DNA of 64,000 bases from Persicaria tinctoria (Eukaryota > Streptophyta > Magnoliopsida > Caryophyllales > Polygonaceae). Shown here in pieces: positions 1 through 10,494 of this stretch; within the stretch, counting starts at the first letter, position 1, and every line of letters starts with the position of its first letter. The notes beneath the pieces are model-generated. The model was not told where the DNA came from. It worked only from the letters and a program-made list of their open reading frames with translations, and did no database searches. The stretch covers positions 60,771,598-60,835,597 of the forward strand of contig JBANSL010000020.1 of the NCBI GenBank assembly GCA_037127255.1, read 5' to 3'. The position numbers were made by a program, and so were the translations under genes.

Positions 1-1842
1 ACTCGTGTTCCACCCACCATCCCGGAGGCATCTTCTTCAGCCGTTCCGGAGACTTCTGCTTCAGCCGTGCCGCTAGAGGCTTCTACTTCAGCCATCCCAG
101 AGGCTTCTACATCCGGCACACACGAGCCCGAGCCTTCGACATCCGCCACACCAACGGCGATCTCCTTGGGCTCTACAGATGATGTTATCCCTGACGTCGT
201 TGAGGAGGCTGACGACGGTCGGGAGGGGCAGGCTCAGGGCCAGGGGGGCCCACAGGTAGAGCCCGAGCCCATCCCTGCGCAGGCTGCCGCACCGGCTGTG
301 CAGGTCGACCCTTTGTTGCCGCCGGGAGAGCTGCTTGTGTCTTACAGGCATCACTGTGCGTACCAGGTGTGGAGAGATCCTACGGTGGAGCTGCCGCTGC
401 TGAAGTTCCACCACCGGGCGACTCAACTGCAGCCTTTCGAGCCGTACATATTTGAGGGCCCGGGGACCTGGGTGCAGGATCTGCTCCCATCCGGCATCCC
501 ACAGCTGCGGTCCCTCCACTGGCAGTGTGTGGACGAGTTCACCTGCACGGGCTTCTTGGAGCATTGGCACCCGGAGACGAAATCCTTCCACTTTCCATGG
601 GGCGAGAAGACCATCACGCTCCACGATGTTGTGTGTCTCTGATGGGACTTACGATTGATGGTCGGCCCTGCACGTCACATCTGCCCGCGGGTGGTTTGGT
701 TCCCGCCATCGCGGAGTACTACCAGCTCACCCCTGCGACTCTGAAGTCGTACAGACATGCCGGCGGCCCTCCGGTGACTGGGTTTACTGCCCTGTGGCAG
801 AAGAGACACGGGCCGCTCATCGACCCCGCCCCCGAGGATAACCCAGAGGCCGCGGCTGATCCTGAGCAGATTCGGCTGCGCACGCATGTGGGAGGGGGGC
901 AGCCCGATGATGACCCTGCACAGCGTCTGTTTCTGCACAGGACCTACATGGCCATCGCTCTCGCCGCGACTTTGTTTGTGGACAACTCGCAGAGCCGGAT
1001 CCCATGGAGGATATTCGGCCTCATTTGGGACATCCCACGGACGACCACCCTTGCATGGGCTGCAGGTGCCCTCGCATGTCTCTACAGGGGCCTAGGCGAG
1101 GCTACTCGCTCAGGCGCGAAGGGCATAGACCGCTGCACCCCGAACCTACAGGTACGAGACCGTTGAATTAGAGTTTTAGTTTACAATTATTTAAATTATA
1201 TGCTAACAACATATTTTTTTGTGTCAAGGCTTGGATATGGGCGCACTTCCCTCGCTTCCGAGGTGATTTCTCCAGCGACTCGGCTAGGAAGGATGACCCT
1301 CGCTTCTACGCGAAATTCATCGGTCCGAAGCAGCCAACGCGCATGAAGGACGACGCGAAGCTGAAGAAGATGCGGGAGCTGCGGGACGAGGTGGACCGTC
1401 TTACCATCGATGATGTATGTATTCGAAACTCTATCTATATCACTTATAATTCTTAGCTGTGAATTACATCTGATTTGTTTAATTGTAGGTCTGGTGGATG
1501 CCTTTTGGGCGTGATCTGGATTTCGACGGCCAGTACCGTCAGTCCACCTACCGAGGCACCATCACCTTTTGCGGGGAGGAGGAGCCGTACATGCCCGATA
1601 GGTGCCTCCGTCAGTTCGGACGGGTCCAGGGGATCCCGCAGGCTGTCATCGCGCCGGACCAGGTCTGCCGCGACACGACCCGGAAGAACGCGCGGTACAT
1701 CGCTGTGTTTGCCCCGGGCCACAACAGGTGGCGGGACCTGCAGGGCGAGGGTCGCTTCTACAGGCTGGCCGAGCACAGGCGCACCAGCGAGGATTGCGAG
1801 GCCGTTGTCACTGCAGATTACTTGCCTTGGTACGCGTCGTAG
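1..1842 (+). pseudogene. Plant mobile domain (PMD, MAIL1-like) gene, 5' partial and frameshifted
   Basis: The exons are <1-1151, 1229-1414 and 1489-1842, all bounded by GT-AG introns with a continuous frame. The product starts, beyond the left edge, with a low-complexity region of roughly 10-residue Pro-Glu-Ala-Ser-Thr repeats. It then shows PMD hallmarks: a block ending TITLHDV followed by MGLTIDGRP, the AWIWAHFP block, and PDRCLRQFG near the end. Between TITLHDV and MGLTIDG the frame breaks: a GTGTGT run at 622-634 holds two bases too many, so frame 1 stops at 640-642 and the domain continues in frame 3. After the TAG at 1840-1842 the same frame stays protein-like up to 2032, interrupted by another TAG (1921) and a TGA (2032), so the original end may have lain near 2032. 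In MAIL1-type proteins PMD is linked to silencing and genome stability; in transposons its role is not established. Confidence 0.75.
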
Positions 1843-2107
1843 AGCCGGTCGTACGTGCTGCCGACCACGCCACCCCATCCCGACCCGCCGGCGCCCGTCC
1901 ACCCGATCGGCATGGACCCATAGGTGGACCTCCCTCAGCCTCCCGTCTTCCCTCCGGCGTTGGCGGCCCGCTTGCACGAGATGGAGGGCTATTGGAGGGC
2001 CCTGTCTACCGACCCTCGCCTTGAGGAGCTATGAAGGACAGCTTCATTCCGCACTCCAAAATAAAGTCCGACTTCTTTCGATATATTCTTTCGCCGTTAG
2101 AATCGTT
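1843..2107 (+). other. Degenerate PMD 3' end and spacer to the transposase gene
   Basis: Proline-rich coding-like sequence continues in the PMD frame to about 2034, with stops TAG at 1921-1923 and TGA at 2032-2034. The remaining bases up to the next ATG at 2108 show no clear coding signal. It may be the former PMD C-terminus plus the promoter or leader of the transposase gene. Confidence 0.5.
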
Positions 2108-5017
2108 ATGGCCGAGCCGCAAAGCAATCCTTGTCTCCAAGTATCCCAGGTACGAATAGGTTTCGTAGAGTCAACATATTTCGTATTCCTTCCGTTTTGT
2201 TCATATTTCCAATTATGTGAATACAGTTTCGAGACTTTACATCTGAGTTCTCGGACCCAAGGGTTTGGAATGACCGTGACGAAATGGTTACGCATTTCAA
2301 GGACTTGGGTCGGAGACACTGCATGATTTTAGTAATCAAGCGGTCTTGGACGGGGGCGTCAAATCGTCCAGGCGGGGTTCTTCTTGCTTGCGAGCAGTTT
2401 GGGGAGTACCGACCACGCGGGAGGAAGCTCCGGAGGACACAGTCGAAGATAAGTGGTTGTCCATTCTCTCTACACGGACACGAAGCTCCGCCGGGTTAGT
2501 GGCGCATGACGGTAACCCATGGTGTTCATAACCACGGGCTTTCCACGAGCTTGAAGGGTCACGCCATCGCCGGACAGATGACAGAGGGGGAAAAGAAGAT
2601 GGCGAGGTGGATGAAGGAAGTTGGCACTCCTCCAAAATCCATTGGGTACGGATTGAGGCAGTTGGATGAGACCAGCGTCACGTCAAGGAAGAGCCTTACC
2701 AACATGCTCGCCATGATGGTCGCCGAAGAAAGAGGTAGTCGGACGATGACCCAGGATACCTTGCACCATCTGCGGGAAAGAAGGTACTAGTACGACTTCA
2801 GACGACATCCGGATGACAACAACGTCTTGAGCGACCTCTTCCTGCCGCATCCCGACGGGATACGCCTTCTCCGAAGGTTCCATTACGTCATCATAATGGA
2901 CAGCACATACAAAACAAATGCGTAAGTTACTTAATTACGATTACATTATTGCACATATAGCCAATTATAAAGTATTTTATATGTAACATATTTACACTTG
3001 CAGATATGGGATTCCTTTGTGCGAGGTGGTCGGGTTCACACCCTCAGGCAATACTTACTGCATCGCCTATGCCTTCATGTCGCAAGAGAACGAAGACACA
3101 TACGCCTAGGTGTTGCGACAGCTTCAGATCTTGCTTGGGACGGTTCAGCCTCAAGCTATCATGACTGATCGAGAGCTAGGTCTCTTGGCGGCGCTGAATG
3201 TTGTCTTCCCCAACGTCCAGCATCTCCTTTGTTGGTTACACGTGACGAGAAGATGTGAGGAAGCAGCTCTGAAGATCACGAAGAATTTAAACCACGCTGG
3301 CATCTTTAAGGGCAACTGTTGGGGGCTGTTCGAATCGAGGTCGAAGGAATCATTCAACCGACGTCGTCGGGCGCTACGAGCTGCATGGCACCCATTCCCA
3401 GGTGTGGTGGCGTATTTGGAGTCGGTTTGGCTTCCATACAGCAGGAGCATAGTACGGTGCTACGTAGATAATGTCTTCCATCTCGGCACCCGTACGACAA
3501 ACATGTACAACCTTACTTCATATCTCCCATTACAATATGATATAATATCGAATATTTAGTGGTATGCACTTCAATGTGTACAGAGTTGAGGGTCAACACA
3601 AGGTTCTGAAGGAGGCACTTCACTCATCGACTGGTGACTTCCGCATCGTGATCGATGCAATCCATAGAGTCAACGATTGTCAACTGCATGAGCTGCAAAC
3701 TGCTTTGGATATCGACCGCTTCAAATGGCCAACAGCGGCGTATAAAGTCAACCTTTTCGATGAGATAAAGACTTTAATCTCCAAAAAGTGCTTCGATTAT
3801 CTGTACAAGATGTGGCAGAACGTCGTGAACCAAAAGGTTCCTCCGGTATGCACGGACCGGCATTGGAGGGTTTGTTACGGGATCCCTTGTGTCCATGAGA
3901 TTCAGGCATACGTCAACTCCGGTACTCCGATACTCGCCGAGGACATCCACCCGTTCTGGATGGATTTGACATGGACTGACCTCGACGACACCCCACTGCC
4001 GTATGAGCTGTCATCTTCATACACGGCTTCCAACGATGTATGCGAGGATGAGCTGCACCCACCCTCATCAGCAAGCGTCCAAAGGAAGGGGAGGCTTCGG
4101 GGGTCGAGGAATGCCTGCAGAACCAACCCGTTGCCATACGAGGAGGTAAGGGAAAGGTTTGAGAGAGAAGAAGCGTATGCTGCTCGAAATGCTGCTCGGC
4201 CTCGTCCACAAGCGACCTCAACTCGAGGTGGACGTGATGATGTGTTCGGAGGGTTCAACTGGGGTCGAAACAACGTTGATCCCTTCATGCTCGGTCATAT
4301 TCAGACGGTGAGGGACACTGTTGGAGATGGTCATTGTGGCTACCGTGCTTTGGCGGCTTTGACATCACCGATCGGCGAGACTGCTTTCCTGGAACTCAAA
4401 ACGTTACTATGCAATCACTTGGAGGATCATGCCGTTCTGTACGCCGGTTGTTATACGGGAGAGTACCCATTCCAGCAAATCGTCGACTACCAGAGATGGG
4501 TCGGAGCCACACATGGTGATAGGAGACGGTGGATAGAGCTACCCATCATGGGTTTAGTATTTGCGACGGTATATCAGATTCCTCTAGTCGTCCTAGCTTG
4601 GCATCATCCGTTCACATGTCTCCCCATGATCTCGCCGACATCTGCTAACAACCCTCCCCAATCAGCAACTCTTGGTGTAGCCTGCATTGGAAACCAAGAC
4701 CATTTTGCCGCGGTACGACTTCAAACGTCTTTTTTATTACCTATTCATGCTTTTCATACATATATCAATACTCTAACTCTAAATTTTTGTTCTCATAGAT
4801 CTGGTTGCGTCCTAACGCTCCTCTTCCGCCGCCTCCACTAGAATGGGTCGAACATCATCATCCGAGCGTCGAAGGATGGGATACTCCGTTTCAAGCTCAG
4901 ATTGAGAGATTTAGAGCCTTGCGTGTCGAGTCCGGCCGTCCTTTACTATTTTACTGGATTGTATTCCACAACTTTATTAAAATTATGAATGTAAACCTTT
5001 TTTTCCGTTCCTTGTAA
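2108..5017 (+). pseudogene. MULE transposase fused to an OTU-like cysteine protease domain
   Basis: The inferred exons are 2108-2149, 2227-2921, 3004-3504, 3584-4712 and 4799-5017. Their summed length is a multiple of three, giving an 861-codon frame broken only by three TAG codons at 2497, 2788 and 3107. The N-terminal part has a FAR1/WRKY-GCM1-like zinc-binding region (LACEQ, GCPF, HGVHNH). The MULE catalytic residues lie in MDSTYKTN (first Asp), MTDRELGLL (second Asp) and VEGQHKVLK (Glu), with an LLCWLHV block between. The C-terminal part has the OTU active-site motif GDGHCGYRALA and a later DHFAA block that should supply the catalytic His, followed by WLRPNAPLPPPP. The 3505-3583 intron is inferred because the frame is otherwise lost just before the Glu motif. 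The transposase would cut and move the element; the OTU part would cleave ubiquitin-like substrates. The three stops make it inactive as read. Confidence 0.85.
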
Positions 5018-5138
5018 CGTTATTCGCATATTATCCGAATGAAAACCTTAACAATTTTTGTGTTTTGTTTAATTTGACCCTAAATCTATCAAATCCACTA
5101 GCTAAACACAATTTTATCAATTAACATTACAAAACCGT

Positions 5139-5190
5139 TGGAAAACCTAAACCCTAACCCTAAACCCTGCAAAACCCTAACTAGGGTTTA
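5139..5190. repeat. Short telomere-like CCCTAAA repeats
   Basis: Several units of AAACCCTA or CCCTAACC occur within about 50 bases, ending in a small palindrome in which AAACCCTA meets TAGGGTTT at about 5173-5190. The match to the plant telomere repeat TTTAGGG is imperfect and short. It is an interstitial block directly downstream of the MULE coding region, not a chromosome end, since genes continue on both sides. Confidence 0.7.
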
Positions 5191-5316
5191 CACGTCCTTA
5201 ACAACGTGCAAGCATTGCACGTCCTTAAGGACGTGCTTGCACATTGTTAAGGACGTGCAAGACGTTTTTAGCGGACGTGCACCGTCCCAGACTTGCACGT
5301 CCTTAAGGACGTGCAA
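5191..5316. repeat. Cluster of CACGTCCTTAAGGACGTG palindromes
   Basis: The 12-base arm GCACGTCCTTAA occurs repeatedly in both orientations. 5293-5316 is a perfect 24-base palindrome centred on TTAA. 5191-5262 forms a larger interrupted hairpin around the centre 5226/5227, with arms of roughly 36 bases and a five-base bulge. The block follows the telomere-like repeats. It could be a MULE subterminal region or an independent fold-back sequence. Confidence 0.75.
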
Positions 5317-5344
5317 ATCCTTAATTCGGATTTGCAGTGTATAT

Positions 5345-7039
5345 AGTGACACCCTTTAAATAATTATATTAGGACCTTTCTCCAAAGTCAGAACATACTG
5401 TAGAGTTACAACTTACTACGTATAAGTGGTCTTCGATATTCCAACTTATGATGATTTAAAACGAGAAGCAAATTAGTACACAAATTAGATTTTCAAGCAT
5501 AGAATAAAAGAAATAAAAACATTTTCACACGGGTGCACACCGCGATATGCAAATCATTCGTGCAAAATGAATAAAAATAGCCACATGTTTCCTTTGTAGA
5601 GGACGATGGAATCAATGGGCCCTGTTTTTACGACTATACTTTAGCTTCAACATCTTTTTTCCATTTTAAGAAAGAGTTACTTTCTAACCAATTAGAGATT
5701 TGCAAGTGCATTTCTCTTTAAATACCATTATTTCATTCAATCATATTTGATATTGGCTTAGTTTTTTTTTTTTTTTTTAAATAATTTAGTGCAACTAATT
5801 GCTTCTTGGGCAATTGTGGATCAAGTTCGTTGCCGATCTTTTCAGCTTTTTAATATACTGAAATATATGGTGTGTCGAATATCATACCTTTAAAAAAAAA
5901 TGTTGATCAGGTCTAGCATATGATTTTTTTTAGTGCACGAAAATTAGGTGTTTTCTTGGTTGATCTTATAAAAAAAAAATGTGATCCAGACTACAATCAT
6001 ATATAACAATAAAAATATCAGCCTTTGTTCTAAGGGCGTATGATAAAATACTAATTGAAAAATATACTTTACTAAAAATAAATGACTCTAAGAATGTAAT
6101 TTAAAATTTGGATAATGCATTTTAATTAAGGATATATTTTTTTATTAAACGAAAATATTGTGGCATAGGATAGAAAAAATGTAAAATTATGGGTTCGTTA
6201 AGGGACGGGGTCAATAGACTGACTAAAATTATAAACAGTGTAAAATTTATAAACTGTTGGTAAAAGTAGCTAAAAATTTAAACAACAAGATAATCTCTGT
6301 ATGGGGCGAAAACAGTTTATTTGTAAAAAGTGGAGTTTATTTTGTTGTTATTAGGTTTATTGTGGTACTTTCAAACCAAATAAGTTAAAAGGGAAGGGTA
6401 AAACAATACTTCTACAAAATAAACACCCAAATAACCTCCATTTTCTAACTTATTTTTTTAACACGTTTATGTTTATTTTGGTCACCCAAATAACCAAAAA
6501 AATTATTTAAAAAATAAACACACATGAATGATTAATTTTTAACCATTTATTTTTTTAACCATAAACACCTTATATCACTTCATTTACGAAATGCTCCATT
6601 TACAACAATCAACTTGCGAAATTTCTTTTCTCCAATTTTAACACTTTTTTTAATTGTATTTATTAGTTATGCTCAATTTTATCATTAACATATTTGAAAA
6701 TAAAATAATTATTTATCGAACTAAAAATTTACATTGACTAACTACCAAGAAAATTTAAAACTACGTGTATATATATAATCTTTATTACCTCACGCAGACG
6801 TTGTGTTGATGAATGACGATACCAAGTACTTCTACCCTACACGTTGTTTTCATAGATAGAACCCAACTTCACCTAATCTTAGCTATTCAATTTATCTTGG
6901 CATATAAATATTTTTGGGTCAATTTAATCCCACCTTATATTCACACTTACATAGCCTAATGAATGAAATTAAACAAATAAATGTTTAAATGGTGTTGTTT
7001 TTCCTTTTAATTATCTTTTATAAGAGGAAAATCACTATT
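5345..7039. other. AT-rich intergenic DNA, no gene seen
   Basis: The stretch has long A or T runs and scattered short inverted segments (for example around 6300-6480) but no convincing reading frame, RNA gene or bounded transposon. It probably consists of old degraded repeats. Confidence 0.5.
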
Positions 7040-7218
7040 TGGAGAAAAATCTCATGCGCATGACCAAGCCGACAAGAATCACGCACCAGGTAAACCGGTT
7101 TGCGCCGATCGGCTCGACCCACTCGTATGAAGCAAGGCAAACTTTAGATTTTCACCCGAGGAAAGAGGCGTACGGAGGCAGGGATCGAACCCGAGACCCC
7201 CTTACTTCCCATGTTGCT
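7040..7218 (-). mobile_element. tRNA-derived SINE, family 1, minus strand
   Basis: The reverse complement carries a B-box-like GGGTTCGATCCC (7181-7192) followed by a body matching the family-1 SINE at 20693-20857, including the shared GTGGGTCGAGCCG segment. Its 5' (A-box) end is interrupted by a second SINE at 7233-7329. It is non-coding; the 90-codon frame across it is spurious. Confidence 0.7.
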
Positions 7219-7232
7219 CCACGCCACACCCT

Positions 7233-7329
7233 TGAATTTGTAAATAAAGAGCGGTCATCCGGGGTTCGAACTGGGGACTTTTTGGTACTTCCCGCAAGTC
7301 CTTTCCAGTGAGCCATTCCAGAATGGTTG
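7233..7329 (-). mobile_element. tRNA-derived SINE, family 2, with 14-base target duplication
   Basis: The minus strand shows an A-box-like TGGCTCACTGG and a B-box-like AGTTCGAACCCC about 45 bases apart, the internal RNA polymerase III promoter of a tRNA-derived SINE. It is flanked by the exact 14-base direct repeat CCACGCCACACCCT at 7219-7232 and 7330-7343. It landed in or beside the family-1 SINE. A truncated piece of the same family lies at about 39947-40005. Confidence 0.75.
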
Positions 7330-7343
7330 CCACGCCACACCCT

Positions 7344-7785
7344 ACTGTAGTCTTCGAGTGTAAGTGTTGAGATTTGTGAAGAGACCAAATTAAAAAAGAG
7401 CACTACGTTAAAAATATGAATGAACAAGTCTTAATATATAAGCTAGTAGATTACTCATCCTATAACCAATTAATTTTATATGGAAACCCACTCGGCTTAT
7501 ATGCTAGACTACTAGCGCACAAGCGGACTTCAAACATGAAAAAACATTAATTTGTAGTAGTTTTGTCACTTTGCTAAAAAATGAAAATAAAATGAAAATA
7601 GGCAAATGCATGTATGCTTTAAAGTAGTTGATAACGTTAACGGATATATAGATGCATATGGGGTCACTATTATGCATGACACTAACTGCTCTTTTAGAAC
7701 CTTATGAACCAAAATTTCAACACAAAGTTAGTCTACTTATTTATCTTCTAGCGTCTTGTTCGTATCAAACCTTTGCTATCAATTA
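7344..7785. other. AT-rich intergenic DNA, no gene seen
   Basis: No coding frame, RNA gene or bounded element was recognised. The 63-codon frame near 7652-7843 has no features and runs into the Stowaway-like element. Confidence 0.5.
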
Positions 7786-7856
7786 CTCCATCCGTCCACT
7801 CAAATATTTTATTGTAAATACTACCAAGTTTGGGATATTTTAGTGGACGAAGTAAG
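7786..7856. mobile_element. Short Stowaway-like MITE
   Basis: The ends CTCCATCCGTCCACT and AGTGGACGAAGTAAG are imperfect inverted repeats flanked by TA on both sides, as expected for Stowaway (Tc1/mariner-type) MITEs. At 71 bases it is little more than its two arms. Confidence 0.65.
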
Positions 7857-8352
7857 TATATTTTAATAATTACATTAATTATGTTATTTTATACATTTTT
7901 TTTTTAGGTTTAGTACGTATACGGTGTTTAATATTTTATTTTAAATAGTAGTAATATCAAGTTTATTTATTTCAAATCAGAATTTTTAAAAAATTATGTG
8001 GTACTGCTATAAAATAATACATAGCTAAATGAGAATTTTCTTTGTACATTTATAATTTAAGATCTGTTGTCAAGATATATTAAAAAATTTGCACCAAAAA
8101 AAAGAAACTCGATAAAACAAAATGAAGAAATCAAAAGTACATGGGCCGTTGGTAAGGTAAATCAACAATGGGCCCATGATAGTAAGAGACTTTTTGACTT
8201 CCCAACGGGCCAATTTCGTCCAACTACGGCCCCGTTGCACTACAAGCCCATATTCGCAATGAGTGTGATATTCGGTTATTTCTTAAGCTCTTATTAGGGC
8301 TGGAAAATGGAGAATAGATATCCATTTCACCTGCTCTGTTGGGATTTGTGGG
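7857..8352. other. AT-rich intergenic DNA, no gene seen
   Basis: No gene was found. Around 8295 a TAGGGCTGGAAA sequence resembles the end of an hAT-type MITE; a matching partner end could not be fixed. Confidence 0.4.
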
Positions 8353-8632
8353 TAGTAGTGTTATGTGAACACGAGTAGTTCGAGATCGGCTCGTACTCGG
8401 CTCGAAAAAACTCGACTCGAGCTCGTAAGAATTTAAAAACGAGCTGAGTTCGAGCTTGAAGTCTAGCTCGAGCTTGCTCATTTTGCTCGTTTAGTGTAAT
8501 GACATTTTTACCCTAGGTTTTATTTTTACCCCTTCCATTCTTCTTCTTTTGCCTAGCCCTTTGTTCAACTCTAGCCGCCAGAATCCTTTCACAATCTCCT
8601 CTCTCTCTCTCTCTCGCTCACTCAATCTGCTC

Positions 8633-8673
<41 letters not shown>

Positions 8674-9261
8674 GCTCAATCTCGCTATCTCCCTCCCTCT
8701 GTTGTTCAATCTCGCTCAGTCTCAGCGTCTCGCTCAGTCTCACTCTTGCTCTCTCGGTCTCTCGGCGTCTCTCTCACTCTGCTGCTCAATCTCGCTATCT
8801 CTTTCTCTACTGCTCAGTCTCGCTCTCGTTGTCGCTCAGTCTTGCTCTCAGATCAGGTCTCAGATCTCGCTCTTGCTCCGCCTCTCGCTCTCAGATCTAG
8901 TTTCAGATCTTACTCTCGCTCTCACTCGAAGATCTAGTCTCATAAATCAGATCTCGCTCTTGCAGTCTTGCTCTTTCAATCCCGTTATTGCTCTCTATCT
9001 TGCTCATTCTTTGTTTTCTATCGATTCTCCCTCAGATCTGGTTACAATCAAACGAGCCTAAACGAGCTCACGAGCTCGAGCTCGACTCGAGAAAAACAAG
9101 CAAAACGGAGTTCGAGCTTTCTTTACAGCTCGCGAGCCGAATTCGAGCTCACTTCTATGCTCGAGTAAAATTCGAGCCGAGCTCGAGCTCAAGCTTGAAC
9201 AATAACGAGCCAAGTATGAGCAGCCCATTACTCAGCTCGTTCGACTCGAATAACACCCATA
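8353..9261. mobile_element. hAT-type MITE (GAGCTCG family) with pyrimidine-rich insert
   Basis: The left end TAGTAGTGTTATGTGAAC and right end CGAATAACACCCATA match the ends of the related copies at 16709-17052 and 27080-27473. The 8-base direct repeat TTTGTGGG flanks it at 8345-8352 and 9262-9269, the target-site size of hAT elements. The outer 130 and 200 bases are rich in GAGCTCGAG-type words; the middle is replaced by about 550 bases of C/T-rich sequence. Confidence 0.75.
8577..9010 (+). repeat. CT-rich microsatellite and CTCGCTCAGTCT minisatellite
   Basis: Runs of (CT)n at about 8598-8670 are followed by variable repeats of words such as CTCGCTCAGTCT and CAGATCTCGCTCT. The resulting 170-codon Ser/Leu-rich frame is a by-product of the repeat and is not a gene. 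Confidence 0.8.
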
Positions 9262-10133
9262 TTTGTGGGTAGAGTCCCACATTGAAAAATGAGGTGAATA
9301 TCAAACCAAAATATAAGGAAGGGGAAGCCTCTGCACAATGGCTCAAACTTTTGTGCAAATGGGTGAATCCCGACCTTATAAACAAAAACAAAATATAAAC
9401 CCGACATGACTCCCGATTTGATACGACCCAACTCGAAATTCTCGGATTCTCACAGCTCTACCCTTGATGGGGTGGGTATAGGTGAAGGCTTTTCATTGAA
9501 TACTCACTCCATTAACTCGCCCCATAGCGAACTCCATTATTAACACGTGTAAAAAATCATCCAATAATAATCCAATTTGCTAATTTTCTTAGCTTGAGGA
9601 TGTGGATGTTCCAACATATATTTACTTACTCCACAATATCAATATTTTATATTAGTCCCATATTTTAATATACATTTTTTTTTTTAATATACATTCTATT
9701 TAATAGATGTCTATTGTTTATATGAGTACATCCCCATCTTAATCTCACTTATTAAGATATTCACTTAGTTTTATATTTTATAGTTATGTAATCTTCATGT
9801 ATTGCTGAACTAAATTTTGAAATGTTTTTTATTTGTAGTTCCAAAGTGGATTTATAATATTATTGTGTATGGTTGAACTCGAATTTCAAATAGTAGATGT
9901 GTTTTAAAGTTAAATATTCTATTTAATACTTGAAAATAAAAAAAGCTTTATTTTTTTATTGGATATCAAATAATCACCGCACCATAGACCAGTTCACCCG
10001 TATGGTTAGATGCGGGTGAAGGGTTTGCGGGTGATGGAGCGGGGCAGGTGAAGATATATATCTGCGGGTGTTTGAATGACGATTTTCACCCATAACCCGC
10101 CTCGGTTCCACCCCTAGCTCTTATCTTTTCAAT
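9262..10133. other. Intergenic DNA with hAT-like repeat fragments
   Basis: No gene was recognised. Segments such as GTTCCACCCCTAG near 10110 look like hAT MITE termini, and GTCCCACATTG at about 9275 resembles LTR/TRIM-type repeats. Borders are not resolvable. Confidence 0.4.
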
Positions 10134-10494
10134 GGGTGTGTTTGACAACGGTAGTTGAATAGGCAGCTGAAGCTGAATGAGTAGTTATATAAATGGATAG
10201 CTGAAGCTGGACCTTTTTTTTATATGTAAAATATGTTAAATTAAACTGTCAATAAGTTAGTAATGTGTTTGGTAACCTTAATTGAATGGGTAGCTGATAA
10301 AACTAGCTGATAAAAGAGGAGAAAATTAATAGATTTGTGTATATAAAAAGAAAAACTTCGAAAAGCTTCGGGTGGGTAGCTAGAAATTCAGTTCCAAAAC
10401 GCTAATTAACAAATATTATTAGCTTTATTTCATTTAAAATTATATATTATTAAAAAAAATCTCCAAAATGCTACCTGTATTAGCAAACACACCC
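10134..10494. mobile_element. TIR MITE with GGGTGTGTTTG ends
   Basis: The ends GGGTGTGTTTGACAACG and TTAGCAAACACACCC are inverted repeats. The interior has AGCTGATAAA and TAGCTGAAGCT words also present in the element at 15641-15964. No target duplication is evident, so the superfamily is uncertain (PIF/Harbinger-like ends). Confidence 0.6.

Larger units (their letters stand above)
1..5017 (+). mobile_element. Decayed MULE element with PMD, DDE transposase and OTU parts
   Basis: Two adjacent same-strand coding units make up this element: a plant mobile domain (PMD) gene (1-1842, open at the left edge of the window) and a Mutator-like transposase with a C-terminal OTU-like protease domain (2108-5017). 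PMD and OTU domains are both known as passengers of plant MULEs. Neither terminal inverted repeat nor target-site duplication is visible; the left end lies outside the window and the right end is somewhere after 5017. In-frame stops and a frameshift show that it no longer codes for intact proteins. GC content is clearly higher than in the surrounding intergenic DNA. Confidence 0.8.

Noticed and set aside
5139..5190. Possible chromosome end because of CCCTAAA repeats
   Set aside because: The repeats are few and imperfect, and genes and repeats continue on both sides.
7039..7311. 90-codon frame spanning two SINEs
   Set aside because: It crosses the tRNA-like B boxes of two minus-strand SINEs; non-coding.
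8549..9061. 170-codon Ser/Leu-rich open frame
   Set aside because: It is a translation of the CT-rich microsatellite inside an hAT MITE; no domain, promoter or codon bias supports a gene.
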